Translations under genes and position numbers: made by a program
The notes under the pieces: model-generated
Seen by the model: the letters and a program-made list of their open reading frames with translations, nothing else
The model's database searches: none
What the model was told of the DNA's origin: nothing
NCBI GenBank assembly: GCA_023228425.1
Contig: JALOBE010000014.1
Coordinates: forward strand, 1-61,861
Direction of reading: 5' to 3'
Origin: Syntrophales bacterium
Lineage (GTDB): Bacteria; Desulfobacterota; Syntrophia; Syntrophales; UBA2210
Length of the DNA: 61,861 nucleotides
Shown: in pieces, positions 44,090 to 53,593 of the stretch
How positions within the stretch are numbered: position 1 is the stretch's first letter
Layout of the letters: each line of letters starts with the position of its first letter

Positions 44090-47000
44090 TCGCATAACTC
44101 TCTCCACACTCCCGGGGCAGTGAAAAAAATACCCGCCCGGACAGGAGTCGATTCCGGTTCGATAAAACACTTCAGAAGCCGCCGGTAGGCACCGATCTGG
44201 CTGCGGTACCGTTCTTCCTCGATCGCAAAGAACAGGTTCATGTCCTGTTCCGTCCCGGGTGTTCCCGTCTTGAAGTCGATGATCCACCAGCATGTTCCGT
44301 CGAAGAGAGCGAGGTCAATGGACCCCGAGAGCAGGGACGATGGTGACAGGGCGCTTTCCAGTTTCCATTCCGTTCTGACCGGTCCGACGGCCTTTTCAAG
44401 AAGGGTGGCAATGAATGGAGAATCGAGAGTTGCCCGTGTTTCCTCAAGTATGCCCGGAGTCAGGAGGAACGCTTCCTCACGGGGCACGCCTTCCCGAACC
44501 AGCGCGTCCGTTACCGCGCCTTCGCCGGGAAGCCCCTTTCCTTCCAGACCTCGTCGGAGAAGCCGATGGATCAGCATCCCCCGGATTGCCGGTATGGAGT
44601 ACAGGTCCTCTTCCCGTGAGGCTCGCGCCGTGTCCGGGCCCGCATCGGTGTCGAGGTTTCCCGCCGAGGGTGTCTTCACGGACAGGGTCCGGTGTTCCGG
44701 CTGAATGTCCGGAACCGCCGGCATCTGATCGGCAAAAAGAGCCACGGGGGAATTCTCGTCGGGCATTTCGGGAGGAGCCGGATTGATTTCGAAAGCGATT
44801 CCGGCATTCACAGCGGGTGGTCTCCCGGGCCATTCCGGCATCAGCCCCTCCTGTCCGCCATGATGAGTCCACACCCAGGAGAGGGGGCTCATTCGGGGGG
44901 TAACGGGATTGCCCTGTTTCAGGCCCGTGATACCGCTCATGATCAGGCGGGAGCGTGCCCGGGTAGCCGCCACGTAGAAGAGCCGCTTTGCCTCTCCCGT
45001 CTTTCGATGTCTTTCGAGGCGGGACAGGATGCGATAGAGAGGATCCGGATCGGGTTTCCTGCGGTCCCGGCCTGTGGCGATGAGGTGTTCCTCCTTTTTG
45101 CCGGGAAGCCGTTCCACCAGGTAGGGAGGCGGACCCGAGATGCCTCCCGACAAAGGGTTCCAGTCCATGAAGGGGAGCAGGACCATGTCGAATTCAAGGC
45201 CCTTAGCCCGGTGGATGGTCATCATGTGGATGGGCGACCGGGCCGTTGTGGGATCCACGGGTTCATAGAAGGTTTCAAGCAACGCTTCGAAACGCTCCAG
45301 TGTTTCCTGGGGCGAACCTTCATCCATGTCGTCGAGAATACCGCAGAGACGAACACAGTTGGCCACCCCGCCCATGCCGTAACGGGCGGCTGTCCGGCGG
45401 GGTCCGTCCAGATCTTCCCAGAAGGTACGCACTACCCGTCCGAGGGGGTCTCTGCCGATTCTTTTCAAGGCCGCTTCAAGGGCATTAAGAAGCCCTTCCG
45501 TCTCGGGACGGCGGCGACCCAGTGCCCGTAGCTTCTCGATCCATGGTATTTCCGGTGACAGGGCCGCTTCCGCCAGTGTGGAGACATCGAACCAGGACCA
45601 GGGGGATCGAAGCAGTGAGGCCCAGGCACAGTCGTCATGAGGGCGGGCCAGGGCGCGGGCCGTCTGGAGCAGGTGCCCCGTTTCAGGACGGTCGGCGAGA
45701 TAGAGTCCCTCCTGGACCTGCAGGGGAACGCCGTAGTCACTGAAGGCCTGCAGATAGGTCCGGAGGTGGGTCCGGGTAAAGAGAAGTACTCCCACCGACG
45801 CGCGGCCGCCGGTTTCAGCCACCAGTTGTTTTGCTGTTGCCGCCAGCCAGGCCGCTTCATCCGCCCGGGCGGACGAAGCGCCGCCGGGACCCGCGAACAG
45901 GGCCAGTGAAAGGGGAACGGAACCGCCTTCCGGGCTGCTTCTTCCGGCGATGGAAGGGCTGAAGGGTACTTCGTCCGCCTCGGTGTCGGGGTCCTTCATG
46001 ACGGTGGTTCCGAAAACCTGGTTCACCCATTCGACAAGTTCCGGGCGGGATCTGAAGTTGGTTTCAAGGAGGCGGCTCGACAGGGCGAGAGGTCTTGAGC
46101 CCGAGCGGGGAATGCCCCCCTTCGCGTCATAGAAAAGATTCACTTCCGCGTTTCGGAATCCGTAAATGGACTGTTTCGGATCTCCCACGATGAAGACCGT
46201 TTTATCACCGCCGTCTTCCCAGCCGTCAATCAGGCGTTTCAGAAGTTCCCACTGCAGGCGGCTTGTGTCCTGAAATTCATCGATGAGGATGTGACGAAGG
46301 CGATGATCGAGGAAGAGAGCCAGGTCGGAAGGGTCTGTCGTGTCGAGAACACGGAGGGCGCAGTACTCCAATCCTGTAAAATCGGTCCTGGACCGGTTTT
46401 TGCAAAAGGTCTCGTAGTCGCTTATTATCGCGGCACAAAGAATGACCAGGTCGGCGAGCGTTTTTATATCGACGGCGGGCTCGTCGTGTCCGGGATACCC
46501 CCGGGTGTCGTGAAGCAGCCGGGACAGCGAGGACGGCATGTCCCGTATCAGTGTCCCCAACTCTGATTTGACAAACCCTGAATAAAAACCCCTGGCCGGG
46601 CCGGGTGTTTTCAGGGGAGTTCCCGACTTGGTGAGAAAACAGTCCGCCAGGCGCTTCCAGGCGGGCAGTTCCTCCCAGTCGGCGCCGGGCAGTTCCTCCG
46701 GCAGGCATTCGGCCACTTGGGCCCCCGCTTCGGAAAGATGGGCCCTGAGCCTCTTCCAGTCTCGTCCCAGGGGTGCCCGAAGGCAGCCTGCGGCCAGTTC
46801 ACTGAGGCGACTTTCCACATAGAAACGGACCCTGTTTTCTAGTGATTCCCTGAAACGTGACAGGTCTGATCCTCCGGACGCGCTGATTATTGTCACCAGG
46901 TCGGCGAAACGGTCTCTCCTTCTGATCACATCGACCAGTTCATCCGTCAGGGCGCGCCGGTTGTTATCGTGGTAGAGGATGCGGTTTTCCAGGGCCCGTC

Positions 47001-47532
47001 TGCGTGGGTCATCGGAGGAAAGGGTGAACAGACGATCGATGGACCGGTGGACCGATTCAGCCGCCAGGAGCGATTGACTGGAATCGTCGATGATGCTGAA
47101 GCCGGGATTGACGCCTGCCTCGAGCGGAGCCCGGGATGCCAGGTAATGACAGAATCCGTGGAAGGTCATGATGTTCAGGTCGCCTGACAAAGACGCGGGC
47201 CGCAGACGGTCTTTGTGATGATGCAGGGCCTTCACGGCGGCGCGGAACAGTTCCTCCTCAGCCGGTCCGGGGGGAGAGCCTTCTCGCAGCGGCCCGGGGT
47301 CCATGGCTCCCTGCAGGGCGTCGGCGATGCGGGTTCTCATCTCCCGGGCCGCCTTTTCCGTGAAGGTAAGGGCGAGGATTTCGGCGGGATGGTCTACCTG
47401 CGCCAGGAGTTTCACGAACCGTGTTGTCAGGAGCATTGTCTTTCCCGATCCCGCGGGTGATTCCACGTGGAAGGAGCGGCTTGTATCGAGCGTGTCGCGC
47501 CGGGCCGGCGCGTCGGCCGGGTCAGTCGTCAC
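44086..47532 (-). CDS. addA: ATP-dependent helicase/nuclease subunit AddA-like (UvrD/RecB family)
   Basis: A 1148-residue SF1 helicase with a C-terminal nuclease, working with AddB at double-strand breaks. Visible motifs are Walker A ESPAGSGKTMLL, LTFTEKAAREMRTR, IDEFQDTSRLQW, GDPKQSIYGFRNAEV and TIHRAKGLEFDMV, and the PD-(D/E)xK nuclease motif SIDLALFDG and IIDFKTG. The GTG at 47532 has GGGAGGG six bases upstream and overlaps the addB stop; an ATG at 47568 has a weaker site. Chi recognition cannot be judged. Confidence 0.88.
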   Translation of the reverse strand: MTTDPADAPARRDTLDTSRSFHVESPAGSGKTMLLTTRFVKLLAQVDHPAEILALTFTEKAAREMRTRIADALQGAMDPGPLREGSPPGPAEEELFRAAVKALHHHKDRLRPASLSGDLNIMTFHGFCHYLASRAPLEAGVNPGFSIIDDSSQSLLAAESVHRSIDRLFTLSSDDPRRRALENRILYHDNNRRALTDELVDVIRRRDRFADLVTIISASGGSDLSRFRESLENRVRFYVESRLSELAAGCLRAPLGRDWKRLRAHLSEAGAQVAECLPEELPGADWEELPAWKRLADCFLTKSGTPLKTPGPARGFYSGFVKSELGTLIRDMPSSLSRLLHDTRGYPGHDEPAVDIKTLADLVILCAAIISDYETFCKNRSRTDFTGLEYCALRVLDTTDPSDLALFLDHRLRHILIDEFQDTSRLQWELLKRLIDGWEDGGDKTVFIVGDPKQSIYGFRNAEVNLFYDAKGGIPRSGSRPLALSSRLLETNFRSRPELVEWVNQVFGTTVMKDPDTEADEVPFSPSIAGRSSPEGGSVPLSLALFAGPGGASSARADEAAWLAATAKQLVAETGGRASVGVLLFTRTHLRTYLQAFSDYGVPLQVQEGLYLADRPETGHLLQTARALARPHDDCAWASLLRSPWSWFDVSTLAEAALSPEIPWIEKLRALGRRRPETEGLLNALEAALKRIGRDPLGRVVRTFWEDLDGPRRTAARYGMGGVANCVRLCGILDDMDEGSPQETLERFEALLETFYEPVDPTTARSPIHMMTIHRAKGLEFDMVLLPFMDWNPLSGGISGPPPYLVERLPGKKEEHLIATGRDRRKPDPDPLYRILSRLERHRKTGEAKRLFYVAATRARSRLIMSGITGLKQGNPVTPRMSPLSWVWTHHGGQEGLMPEWPGRPPAVNAGIAFEINPAPPEMPDENSPVALFADQMPAVPDIQPEHRTLSVKTPSAGNLDTDAGPDTARASREEDLYSIPAIRGMLIHRLLRRGLEGKGLPGEGAVTDALVREGVPREEAFLLTPGILEETRATLDSPFIATLLEKAVGPVRTEWKLESALSPSSLLSGSIDLALFDGTCWWIIDFKTGTPGTEQDMNLFFAIEEERYRSQIGAYRRLLKCFIEPESTPVRAGIFFTAPGVWRELCD

Positions 47533-50245
47533 GGCGTCCCTCCCGATCGTTGTCCGTTTCTTCTTCATCGTCCCGTGAAAGTTCCCGCAGGAGACCCCGG
47601 CTGCATATCATTCGGACGGAACAATCCCGGCAGGGCTCCGTCTTGTTTGTTTCTTCCGGCACAAGAGGCCAGGGATCGGGGTTAAACCGTCCTTCGGCGA
47701 TGAGCCTGCCCGCATCGGCGACTATGGCCTCCCAGGATGCCAGAGACTCCGCGATTTCATGAATCACCTGGTACCGGATGTCACCGGCCGATTTGACCTG
47801 GATATACCCGCCTCCGTGCAGTGAGAGCCTTTCATCGCCGCCTGCCAGGTCGGGTATGACGCGATCACGGAGTGCCAGGAGGTAAACGGCGAGCTGGGGT
47901 TCCGTGAAGTGCCGGCAGATGTCCGCTCGCGTCGGAATCCTGCCGGTCTTGTAGTCGTAGCAGGACCATCCCTCTGTTTCATGGTAATCGACGCGGTCGA
48001 TCCTGCCGTTGAGCGGGAAGGGGCAATCATCGATCACAAGACCCTGGAAGCTCTTCTCCTCGGCGCGGCAGAGCCAGCCCTCGCCACGGTGGGTCCTTTC
48101 GGCTTCCAGCCAGGATGCGAGCACGCCCGAAACGTCCGATTCCGGAGAGCCGAGGAGTCGTTTCTTTTCAAGGCCCCAGGCGGGATGGTCTTCAAGCCCG
48201 ATGAATTCTGCGTCCACGCACCGGGAAAGCAGATCCCATGCCTGTTCCCGGTTTTCGACGGGATCTACGGCCTGTTCCCGGAGCTTCGCCGTGAAGGACG
48301 CGAGTATGTCGTGGATTCTTCTGCCCCGTTCCTGCGGAGAAGGAGGCGTCGTTACATCCTCGAGCGGTTCGATAGCCAGGAGTATCTCGACAAGAAACAG
48401 AAAAGGGCAGGTGAGGACGGTCTTCAGGCGTGACGACGAGAGGCCCCGGGAATGCTTTTCCGGGAATGCCGGGTGGTGGAAAGGCAGTGTATCGGTTCCG
48501 ATGGGTGGCCCTCCATCATCGGTTTCAGCCGATGACAGACCCTCCCAGGCCGCTTTCAGCCACGATGCCCGAAGCCAGGCGGGATCGGGGTTTGTCCAGA
48601 TGTTGATCGAGGTCCGTTCCTCGTTCCGGGGCCAGAAGGGGGACGGGGTGAGAGGGACCGTGTCCTCCTGTTCAGCCCTCATAAAGACGATGGAAAGGGC
48701 GGAATGAAGAATCCTGTTGATGGCGATGTCTGCGAAGTCGAACTGGCTCCGGGTGGTTCCGCCCTGGACCATGGCCCGTTCGGCACTGTCGAGGAAGGGC
48801 AGGGGACGGACCGGTCGGGGGAGGGAACGGTCATTTGCGTCCAGCAGGTAGAGTCTGTCGAAGGTAAGTCCTCGGGCCTCGATCATGCCCATGATCTGGA
48901 TTCCGGCGTCTTCCGCGCGTTCGGGCTGGGTCCTTTGAAGGGAGGCCTGGTGGGTCAGCCAGTCGAGAAACTCGCCGCCCGTGAGCGTCGTGTCCCCCAT
49001 GTGGTTGAGAAAATCACCGGTCAGTTCTCTCAGGTGCCGCCAGGCGAGCCGGTCCGTCTCATCGGCCATGACGGGAAAGCCGAGAACGTCCCAGCAGTCG
49101 CTGATCGTCCCAATCCAGGAGGAAAGAGGGGCCCGCCCTTCCTCGAGGTGTGTTTCGAGGGAATGCAGTACCTGGGCTGATTCGTTGAAAACGAGGCTTT
49201 CGAGGTCCCTCGCGGCTCCCCTCAGGGAACGGCGAAGTTTCTTCAGACCGCCCGTCACGCCGTTGGCCCGCCAGATCCGGTCGGCACGGGCGACCGTTGC
49301 CCTGGACGACTGCCAGCATCGATAGTAGGGAGAGAGGATCAGACTGAGCAGGAGGCTCCGGCTTTCCCCTTCGAGGAACATCCTGAGCGGGAGCAGGGCC
49401 GCTCTGAAGAGGGGCAGATGTGAAAGCCGGTCTCCAAGGGTGATGTTGAACCAGCTTTCCCTCGGCGAGGCTGCCCTGCCGAGAACCTCTTCCAGGTTCG
49501 TGGCGAGTTCGCGGCCGTAGTGTTCCAGTTCGGGAACGATGACGCCGATCCGGTGAAGGGGGACGGTGCGGGCGTCTTCGGCGAGGCAACGGCACAGGCA
49601 GGTGATTTCCTGTTCCCGAGTAGGAAGCGACAGGGCCCGGAGCGAACCCCGGACGGGGTTTGTCAGAAGATCGCGGACTGTCCGGGATGCCCTGCCCATG
49701 AGATCGAAGAGATCTTCTTCAACGGGTGCGGGAGACTCGAATCCCATGATGGAGCAGTTCTCGGGAGGGCTGATGGAGCCCTCTTCAATGGCCTTTCGCA
49801 CGTGAAGCACCGTTTCGGCCGGATGGAAGAGGCCGTTTTCGGCCAGACGCGCGAGAAACAGACTGCAGACCGATCTGCGCCATTCCACAAGGCCGGTGGA
49901 GGGGAGTCCCTTCCCGGTGTCTATCCTGTGGCGGATCAGGATGCGGCAGGTCTCGTCCAGGGACTGGTACAGGGACGGTCTGCCTTCGAGAGGGGCCGGT
50001 GGAGGGAATTCGTCCACAACCTGCTTCCAAAGGGCCAGGCGCAGCAGATCCGGAGCGGGCGCCCGTTCCGGCCACGAATCGGCCCATTCCCGGTCGAGCC
50101 AGGCGTTGAGACTGATAATGTCCGGCCGTTCCCATCCACGTGCGCCGCCCTTGAGAAAAGCGTCGCGGGAGGCCCTCTGAAGGCTTCTGGCGAGCCGTTC
50201 CGTAGATGTGAGTATGAGACGGGACGAGCGCTGCTGGTCAGGCAT
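47522..50245 (-). CDS. addB: AddB-like PD-(D/E)xK nuclease with [4Fe-4S] cluster
   Basis: A 907-residue partner of AddA. The inactive helicase-like core lacks a good Walker A; the C-terminal nuclease has GRIDRVDYHETEGWSCYDYKTG. A Cys in VLTCPFLF and the late CRDCSVRMIC (Cx2Cx5C) match the spacing of the AddB Fe-S cluster that staples the nuclease domain. Overlap with addA fits coupled translation. The N-terminal region is divergent from Firmicutes AddB, so the name is by domain layout and operon. Confidence 0.82.
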   Translation of the reverse strand: MPDQQRSSRLILTSTERLARSLQRASRDAFLKGGARGWERPDIISLNAWLDREWADSWPERAPAPDLLRLALWKQVVDEFPPPAPLEGRPSLYQSLDETCRILIRHRIDTGKGLPSTGLVEWRRSVCSLFLARLAENGLFHPAETVLHVRKAIEEGSISPPENCSIMGFESPAPVEEDLFDLMGRASRTVRDLLTNPVRGSLRALSLPTREQEITCLCRCLAEDARTVPLHRIGVIVPELEHYGRELATNLEEVLGRAASPRESWFNITLGDRLSHLPLFRAALLPLRMFLEGESRSLLLSLILSPYYRCWQSSRATVARADRIWRANGVTGGLKKLRRSLRGAARDLESLVFNESAQVLHSLETHLEEGRAPLSSWIGTISDCWDVLGFPVMADETDRLAWRHLRELTGDFLNHMGDTTLTGGEFLDWLTHQASLQRTQPERAEDAGIQIMGMIEARGLTFDRLYLLDANDRSLPRPVRPLPFLDSAERAMVQGGTTRSQFDFADIAINRILHSALSIVFMRAEQEDTVPLTPSPFWPRNEERTSINIWTNPDPAWLRASWLKAAWEGLSSAETDDGGPPIGTDTLPFHHPAFPEKHSRGLSSSRLKTVLTCPFLFLVEILLAIEPLEDVTTPPSPQERGRRIHDILASFTAKLREQAVDPVENREQAWDLLSRCVDAEFIGLEDHPAWGLEKKRLLGSPESDVSGVLASWLEAERTHRGEGWLCRAEEKSFQGLVIDDCPFPLNGRIDRVDYHETEGWSCYDYKTGRIPTRADICRHFTEPQLAVYLLALRDRVIPDLAGGDERLSLHGGGYIQVKSAGDIRYQVIHEIAESLASWEAIVADAGRLIAEGRFNPDPWPLVPEETNKTEPCRDCSVRMICSRGLLRELSRDDEEETDNDREGRRDD

Positions 50246-50433
50246 GGTTTCCTTCCGTTGCGAAGAAGACAGTTGATCGTACCGGGATGGTACGTCATGG
50301 CGGCCGAGGGGGCAAGATAAAAGAATCCCGGATTAATATTTGCAATTGCCCGTCCGGTGATGCTAGAGAGTATAAAAGCGCGAGTCCGCTGCCGCCGCCG
50401 TCAAGAGGTCCACACAGAGTACAGGAGGAATCC

Positions 50434-51771
50434 ATGAACGAATCCGTCGTTATCGTGGGAGGAGGCGCCGCCGGTCCTTCCGTCGCTGCCGAGGCCAGGC
50501 GGAGAGACCCGTCACTCCGGATCACGATGGTTGAGCGTGGCGACTTTGTTTCCTATGCCGCCTGACCCATGCCCTATTACATCGGTGATGTAATCAGGGA
50601 TTACAACAAGCTCGTGGTGCGGACGCCCGGGCAATTCATAGAATCCGGCGTCGACGTCAAGACGGGAACCGCCGTCGAGGGTATTGACGCGGAAGCGGGG
50701 AGGGTTCGTCTCTCCGACGGGACCCGCCTGTCCTATGACATCCTGGTCATGGCCACCGGCGCGGACGCCCTGCGCCTTGACATCCCCGGCGCGGACCGTG
50801 AGGGAGTGTTCGTGATGAGAAATCTGGCGGATGCCCTTCGCCTGAAATCCTTCCTGAATGACAACGAATGCCGCAGCGCGGTCATCATAGGCGGCGGGTA
50901 TGTCGCCCTGGAAATGTGCGAGGCCCTGAAAACCCTGGGCCTGGAGACGACGGTCATGGTTCGCCGGGACCGTCCGGCTGTGCGCTGGGACGCCGAGTTA
51001 ACCGCCATGATGATAGATGAACTGGAGAGACAAGGTGTCAACTTCATGCCCGGGACGAGGCCGCTTTCCGTTGAAAAGGGAGTCGATTCCCGGCTCAGGG
51101 TGATAACGGACCAGGGAGAGCTTAATGCCGATCTGGTTCTCATGGCCGTCGGCGTCAGGAACAATTCGAGCCTGGCACAATCCATAGGTTGTGTCCTGGG
51201 TGAAAGCGGTGCCGTAAAAGTGGATTTTTACCAACGAACCTCCCGGGACGAGGTCTATGCCGTGGGCGACTGTTGTGAGGTCTTTCACCGTGTCGCCGGG
51301 AGATGGGTCTATCTGCCGCTGGGCGACATCGCCAACAAGCAGGGGCGCACGGCAGGCAGAAACATAGGCGGCGCGACGGCCCCATTCGAGGGAGTGGTGG
51401 GCGCGCAGTCCTTCAGGCTGTTCGATCTTGAAGCGGCCGCGACGGGTCTCACGGAGAATGAAGCACAAACCTATGGTTACCGGCCTGTCAGTACTCTGAT
51501 ATGGGGGCTTCCCGTGGGTCGGTCCATGTCTCGGGGCGAGAAGCTGGGCGTAAAGCTCGTGGCCGACGCGCCGACGGGAAAGCTTCTGGGTGCCCAGGCC
51601 GTAGGAGAAAAGGGGGCCGTGGCGCGGATCAACAGCCTTTCCGTCGCGCTCTGGTCCGGGCTGTCCCTGGAAGAGGTCGGATACCTGGATCTCGCGTACT
51701 CACCGACTTTTGGTGGTGCCTGGGATGCGATCCATGTGGCCGCCCAGGTGCTGATGAGGAAACTGACATAA
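50434..51771 (+). CDS. CoA-disulfide reductase/NADH oxidase-like flavoprotein, probable selenoprotein (Sec44)
   Basis: FAD-dependent pyridine nucleotide-disulfide oxidoreductase (445 residues if TGA is read through). FAD motif VVIVGGGAAGPS starts at residue 5, NAD(P) motif VIIGGGYVALE lies near 150, and the second FAD part is VYAVGDCCEV. The redox-active Cys expected after FVSYAA (Cys42-44 in NADH oxidase, NADH peroxidase and CoA-disulfide reductase) is replaced by TGA at 50563-50565. The same frame continues as PMPYYIGD through a full-length C-terminal dimerisation domain. A SECIS-like hairpin follows. AGGAGGAA precedes the ATG. The next gene encodes a 4-hydroxybutyryl-CoA dehydratase type enzyme. 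If not a selenoprotein, it is a nonsense mutant. Confidence 0.82.
50572..50599 (+). promoter_or_regulatory. Bacterial SECIS-like hairpin
   Basis: CCCT-ATTACATC pairs with GATGTAAT-(C)-AGGG: twelve base pairs with one bulged C and apical GGT. The loop starts 18 bases after the TGA, inside the 16-37 base range usual for bacterial SECIS elements, and has G residues at its first two positions. It lies within codons 47-56 of the reading frame. Confidence 0.7.
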
Positions 51772-51851
51772 TAAGAGGTCGGGAGCCCCGGGACGGAAAT
51801 CCGTCCGCCGCGGGAACCCCGTGACCTGAACAGCAGACAGGAGGGGAAGCG

Positions 51852-53306
51852 ATGCCATTAATGACACCGGAGCAGTTTGAGGAGAGTTTGAAAACCATCA
51901 AACCCCGTATTTTCATGAACGGGAAAAAGGTCGACAACATTCTTACCAACAAGATTACCAGAACCGTTGTCGAGGCGAACAAGGCAAGCTATGAGTGGGC
52001 CCTCGACCCGCAGTACGAAGATATCATGACCTGCCACTCACCGCTCATCGATGACAAGGTGAACCGCTACACCCACGTCAGCACCGGTATCGACGATCTC
52101 GTGGCGAAGGCCAAGGCGGGCACATTTACGTCGGAGATGCTCGGGACCTGTATATACCGATGCGTGGGGTACGATTCTTTCCACTCGCTCTACGCGACAA
52201 CCTGGGAAATGGACAGAGATCTGGGCACCGAGTATCACCCGAGGCTTCTGGAGTATCTGAAGATGGTCCAGCGGGAAGACCTTTCCGTCGCGGGTGCCTT
52301 GACGGAGCCCAGGGGCAGCAGGAAAGAGAAGACCCTGGAGTGGAAGGATCCCTTCCTGTCCCTGAAGATCGTGGACAAAAACAAGGACGGGATCGTTGTT
52401 AAGGGCGCAAAGATAAACATCAGCGGGGCCTATGCGAGCCACTACATAAATGTTCTCCCCCAGGCCGCCCACTACAAGGGCGAAGAAGACTACGCCGTCG
52501 CTTTCGCCACGCCGGTGGATGCCGAAGGCATAACCTACATATGCCAGTACACGCCCAGTTCGGCTGAACGGGAGCAGGCGGACGACATCGAGGAGCTCGG
52601 CAATCCTCTCTACGGCCAGCGGGAGACCTCCATGGTCATATTCGACAATGTTTTCGTTCCCTGGGAACGGGTATTTCACTGTGGTGAGTATCAGTATTCG
52701 GAAAAGCTTGTGGCCCGCTTCGCCAGGACCCATCGAATGACCTGCGGGGGGACCTGCAAGGTCGGGTTCATGAACCAGATAATCGGCGGCTGCAAGCTGC
52801 TGCAGGAATACAAGGGTCTGGACAAAGCCGCCCACATCAATGACCAGATCATGGAAATGGTGGTCCTGCGCGAGACGAGCCGTTCCTGCGGCCTTGCGGC
52901 GGCGCATGACGGAAAAGAGGATCCCGAGGGTTCGGGCGTGTTCATGCCCGACGAACTGATGGGCAATGTCTCGAAGCTCAACGTGGCAACGGCGTTCTGG
53001 AGGGTCATGGCATTGGCGGGGGATATCGGCGGCGGCCTGATCGTCACCATGCCGTCCTTCAAGGATCTCAGGAACCCCGAGACAAAAGATTACGTGAATG
53101 AATATCTCGGTTTCGGTTCTGAAACGCCGACGGAGAATATCATGAAGATCACCAAGTTGCTGCAGAACTGGACCGCCGGCCTCCATGGCGTCGGAACCTG
53201 GCACGGAGCGGGTCCCGTCATGGCGAACAAGATAATGCTGCAGCGGGTCATTGATTATGAGCACGAGAAGTGGCTCGTGAAAAAAACGCTCAACATCAGG
53301 GATTGA
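51852..53306 (+). CDS. 4-Hydroxybutyryl-CoA dehydratase/vinylacetyl-CoA isomerase family protein
   Basis: Oxygen-sensitive FAD and [4Fe-4S] enzyme family (484 residues) that dehydrates 4-hydroxybutyryl-CoA to crotonyl-CoA in GABA/succinate-type fermentations. Cluster ligands correspond to C100 and C104 (TCIYRC), H294 and C302 (THRMTCGGTCKVG). In the known Clostridium enzyme the His-to-Cys spacing is seven; here it is eight, with an extra Cys298. The fold is shared with 4-hydroxyphenylacetate 3-monooxygenase, but the ligand set argues for the dehydratase side. It follows the candidate selenoprotein by 80 bases, so a shared operon is likely. Its TGA is at the end of a dispersed repeat. Confidence 0.85.
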   Translation: MPLMTPEQFEESLKTIKPRIFMNGKKVDNILTNKITRTVVEANKASYEWALDPQYEDIMTCHSPLIDDKVNRYTHVSTGIDDLVAKAKAGTFTSEMLGTCIYRCVGYDSFHSLYATTWEMDRDLGTEYHPRLLEYLKMVQREDLSVAGALTEPRGSRKEKTLEWKDPFLSLKIVDKNKDGIVVKGAKINISGAYASHYINVLPQAAHYKGEEDYAVAFATPVDAEGITYICQYTPSSAEREQADDIEELGNPLYGQRETSMVIFDNVFVPWERVFHCGEYQYSEKLVARFARTHRMTCGGTCKVGFMNQIIGGCKLLQEYKGLDKAAHINDQIMEMVVLRETSRSCGLAAAHDGKEDPEGSGVFMPDELMGNVSKLNVATAFWRVMALAGDIGGGLIVTMPSFKDLRNPETKDYVNEYLGFGSETPTENIMKITKLLQNWTAGLHGVGTWHGAGPVMANKIMLQRVIDYEHEKWLVKKTLNIRD

Positions 53307-53497
53307 TGAACTCGTACAATGTCGAAAAACGTCTGATAGAGGACGACTTTGTAAAAAGCTCTTTGAGGCACGGCGTGCGCATTCCGAGGACCGAGGCGTA
53401 CTGTGCGGTACGCTGCAGTGACGGAGGCCGGAGCGCAAACGAGCATCAGGGGCTATAGTGCCAGGCAAGCCTCCGCTGCCATTTTACGAAGTCGTCA
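53304..53497. repeat. 194-bp dispersed repeat with imperfect terminal inverted repeats (copy 2)
   Basis: Begins TGATGAACTCGTACAA and ends TTTTACGAAGTCGTCA; 12 of 16 terminal bases are complementary. Internal blocks (GGCGTGCGCATTCCGAGGA, then GGCGTACTG and GTGACGGAGG) align with the copy at 43497-43690 at the same spacing. The first TGA is the stop of the preceding gene. The interval to hsp20 carries nothing else except its ribosome site. Confidence 0.7.
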
Positions 53498-53593
53498 GGG
53501 CCGGTATGGGCAGACGCGATTTCCCCCGTGACACTCGATGGAGGGGTGAACCTGCCGTCCCTCGGGATTCACAGGGAGATTCAGGAGAGGAAC

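Noticed and set aside
44692..45531. A 279-codon + strand frame inside addA
   Set aside because: It shows no domain or motif and lies opposite conserved helicase motifs of addA.
50569..51771. Treating the second half of the flavoprotein as an independent gene starting at ATG 50569
   Set aside because: It would lack the N-terminal FAD-binding Rossmann fold and has no ribosome site; the upstream part is in the same frame and supplies it.
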